Source: Allobaculum mucilyticum
GTDB taxonomy: Bacteria; Bacillota_I; Bacilli_A; Erysipelotrichales; Erysipelotrichaceae
Direction of reading: 5' to 3'
Length of the DNA stretch: 64,000 nt
Assembly (NCBI RefSeq): GCF_022701195.1
Contig: NZ_CP078089.1
Location: 868,001-932,000 of the forward strand
Shown: positions 63,807-64,000 of the stretch, piece after piece
Position numbering within the stretch: the stretch's first letter is position 1
Layout of the letters: each line of letters opens with the position of its first letter
Program-made: the position numbers and the translations under genes
Notes under the pieces: generated by a model
What the model saw: the letters and a program-made list of their open reading frames with translations, nothing else
Databases searched by the model: none
Told to the model about the DNA's origin: nothing

Positions 63807-64000
63807 ATGCGCAAGAAGGCAGAAACCCGTAATGTACCGATAACTTCTCTCGAAAATTCCGTTCTTGAGCTCTATGGACTAGATCAGAACGCCGTCGAGA
63901 GTCTTTCGTCTACCAATCTGGGTGATTTAGTCATTATCAACGTCACTTTAAAACCGGATTATCCACCCTGTCCAAGATGCGGACATGAGCATCCGAATGT
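63807..64000 (+). CDS. ISL3-family transposase, N-terminal part
   Basis: An ATG with AAGGAGGAAGGA before it opens a frame that runs off the window. Residues 15-65 contain SVLELYGLDQNAVESL and LKPDYPPCPRCGHEHPN, the start of the ISL3 zinc-finger region. The same CPRCGHEHP-coding sequence is found in the relic near 44120, which continues into an ISL3-like DDE domain. Confidence 0.8.
   Translation, partial: MRKKAETRNVPITSLENSVLELYGLDQNAVESLSSTNLGDLVIINVTLKPDYPPCPRCGHEHPN

Larger units (their letters stand above)
63135..64000 (+). mobile_element. ISL3-type element with accessory zinc-finger ORF, cut by window end
   Basis: Its left part (63135-63425) and an inner part (63950-64000) both match the deleted relic at 43820-44150, showing that ORF 1 and the transposase belong to one repeated unit. 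The exact left terminus is not determined. Confidence 0.75.

Overview
The window looks like chromosome of a low-to-moderate GC Gram-positive anaerobe of the Bacillota, most plausibly an Erysipelotrichaceae-like gut bacterium. The basis is gene style: Gram-positive ribosome-binding sites, a PTS sucrose operon, a membrane pyrophosphatase of the K+-dependent type, PlsY, a CUC-anticodon tRNA-Glu and a SAM riboswitch ahead of metK. The taxon is inferred from recognised families, not from a search.

Bases 1-35,300 are mostly ordinary chromosome: a secreted subtilase (cut by the window edge), the pyrophosphatase HppA, tRNA-Glu, an IS4-type element, a tyrosine phosphatase, an ArsB/NhaD-type antiporter with a cytidylate-kinase-like partner, a GatZ/KbaZ protein, a PAP2 phosphatase with an acidic tail, PlsY, a 3D-domain-like secreted protein, enolase, a U32 peptidase, a DtxR/MntR-type regulator, a frameshifted macro-domain gene, a Nudix hydrolase, MetK, the scrA-scrB-scrK-scrR sucrose operon, an asparaginase, and a uridine-kinase-like/DUF362 pair.

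Bases 35,500-50,160 are an accessory zone built from nested and decaying insertion sequences. An IS21-type element has a broken istB P-loop and an istA cut by a 1,905-bp IS1182-like element with a 5-bp target duplication. Beside it lies a full IS256-type element with a 9-bp duplication, and an inverted 137-bp copy of its right end sits on the far side of the IS21 remains. Then come an unknown ORF, a MerR-like fragment, an SDR dehydrogenase, an ISL3 relic, a lipoprotein, a frameshifted AAA ATPase and a second, nearly identical IS4-type copy with its own 10-bp duplication.

Bases 50,160-62,660 return to housekeeping and transport: the mglBAC sugar ABC operon ending in a small InlB-repeat membrane protein, metG with a membrane protein, an RDD-PHP fusion protein, a Ser/Glu-rich surface protein and dxr. 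The last 1.3 kb holds a large compound hairpin and a two-gene ISL3-type element that runs off the end. The ISL3 relic near 44 kb is an internally deleted version of that same element.

No CRISPR array and no intact defence island were seen. The most unusual items are the RDD-PHP fusion with an altered first PHP motif, the compound hairpin upstream of dxr, the ISL3 element with its zinc-finger partner ORF, and the IS nest.
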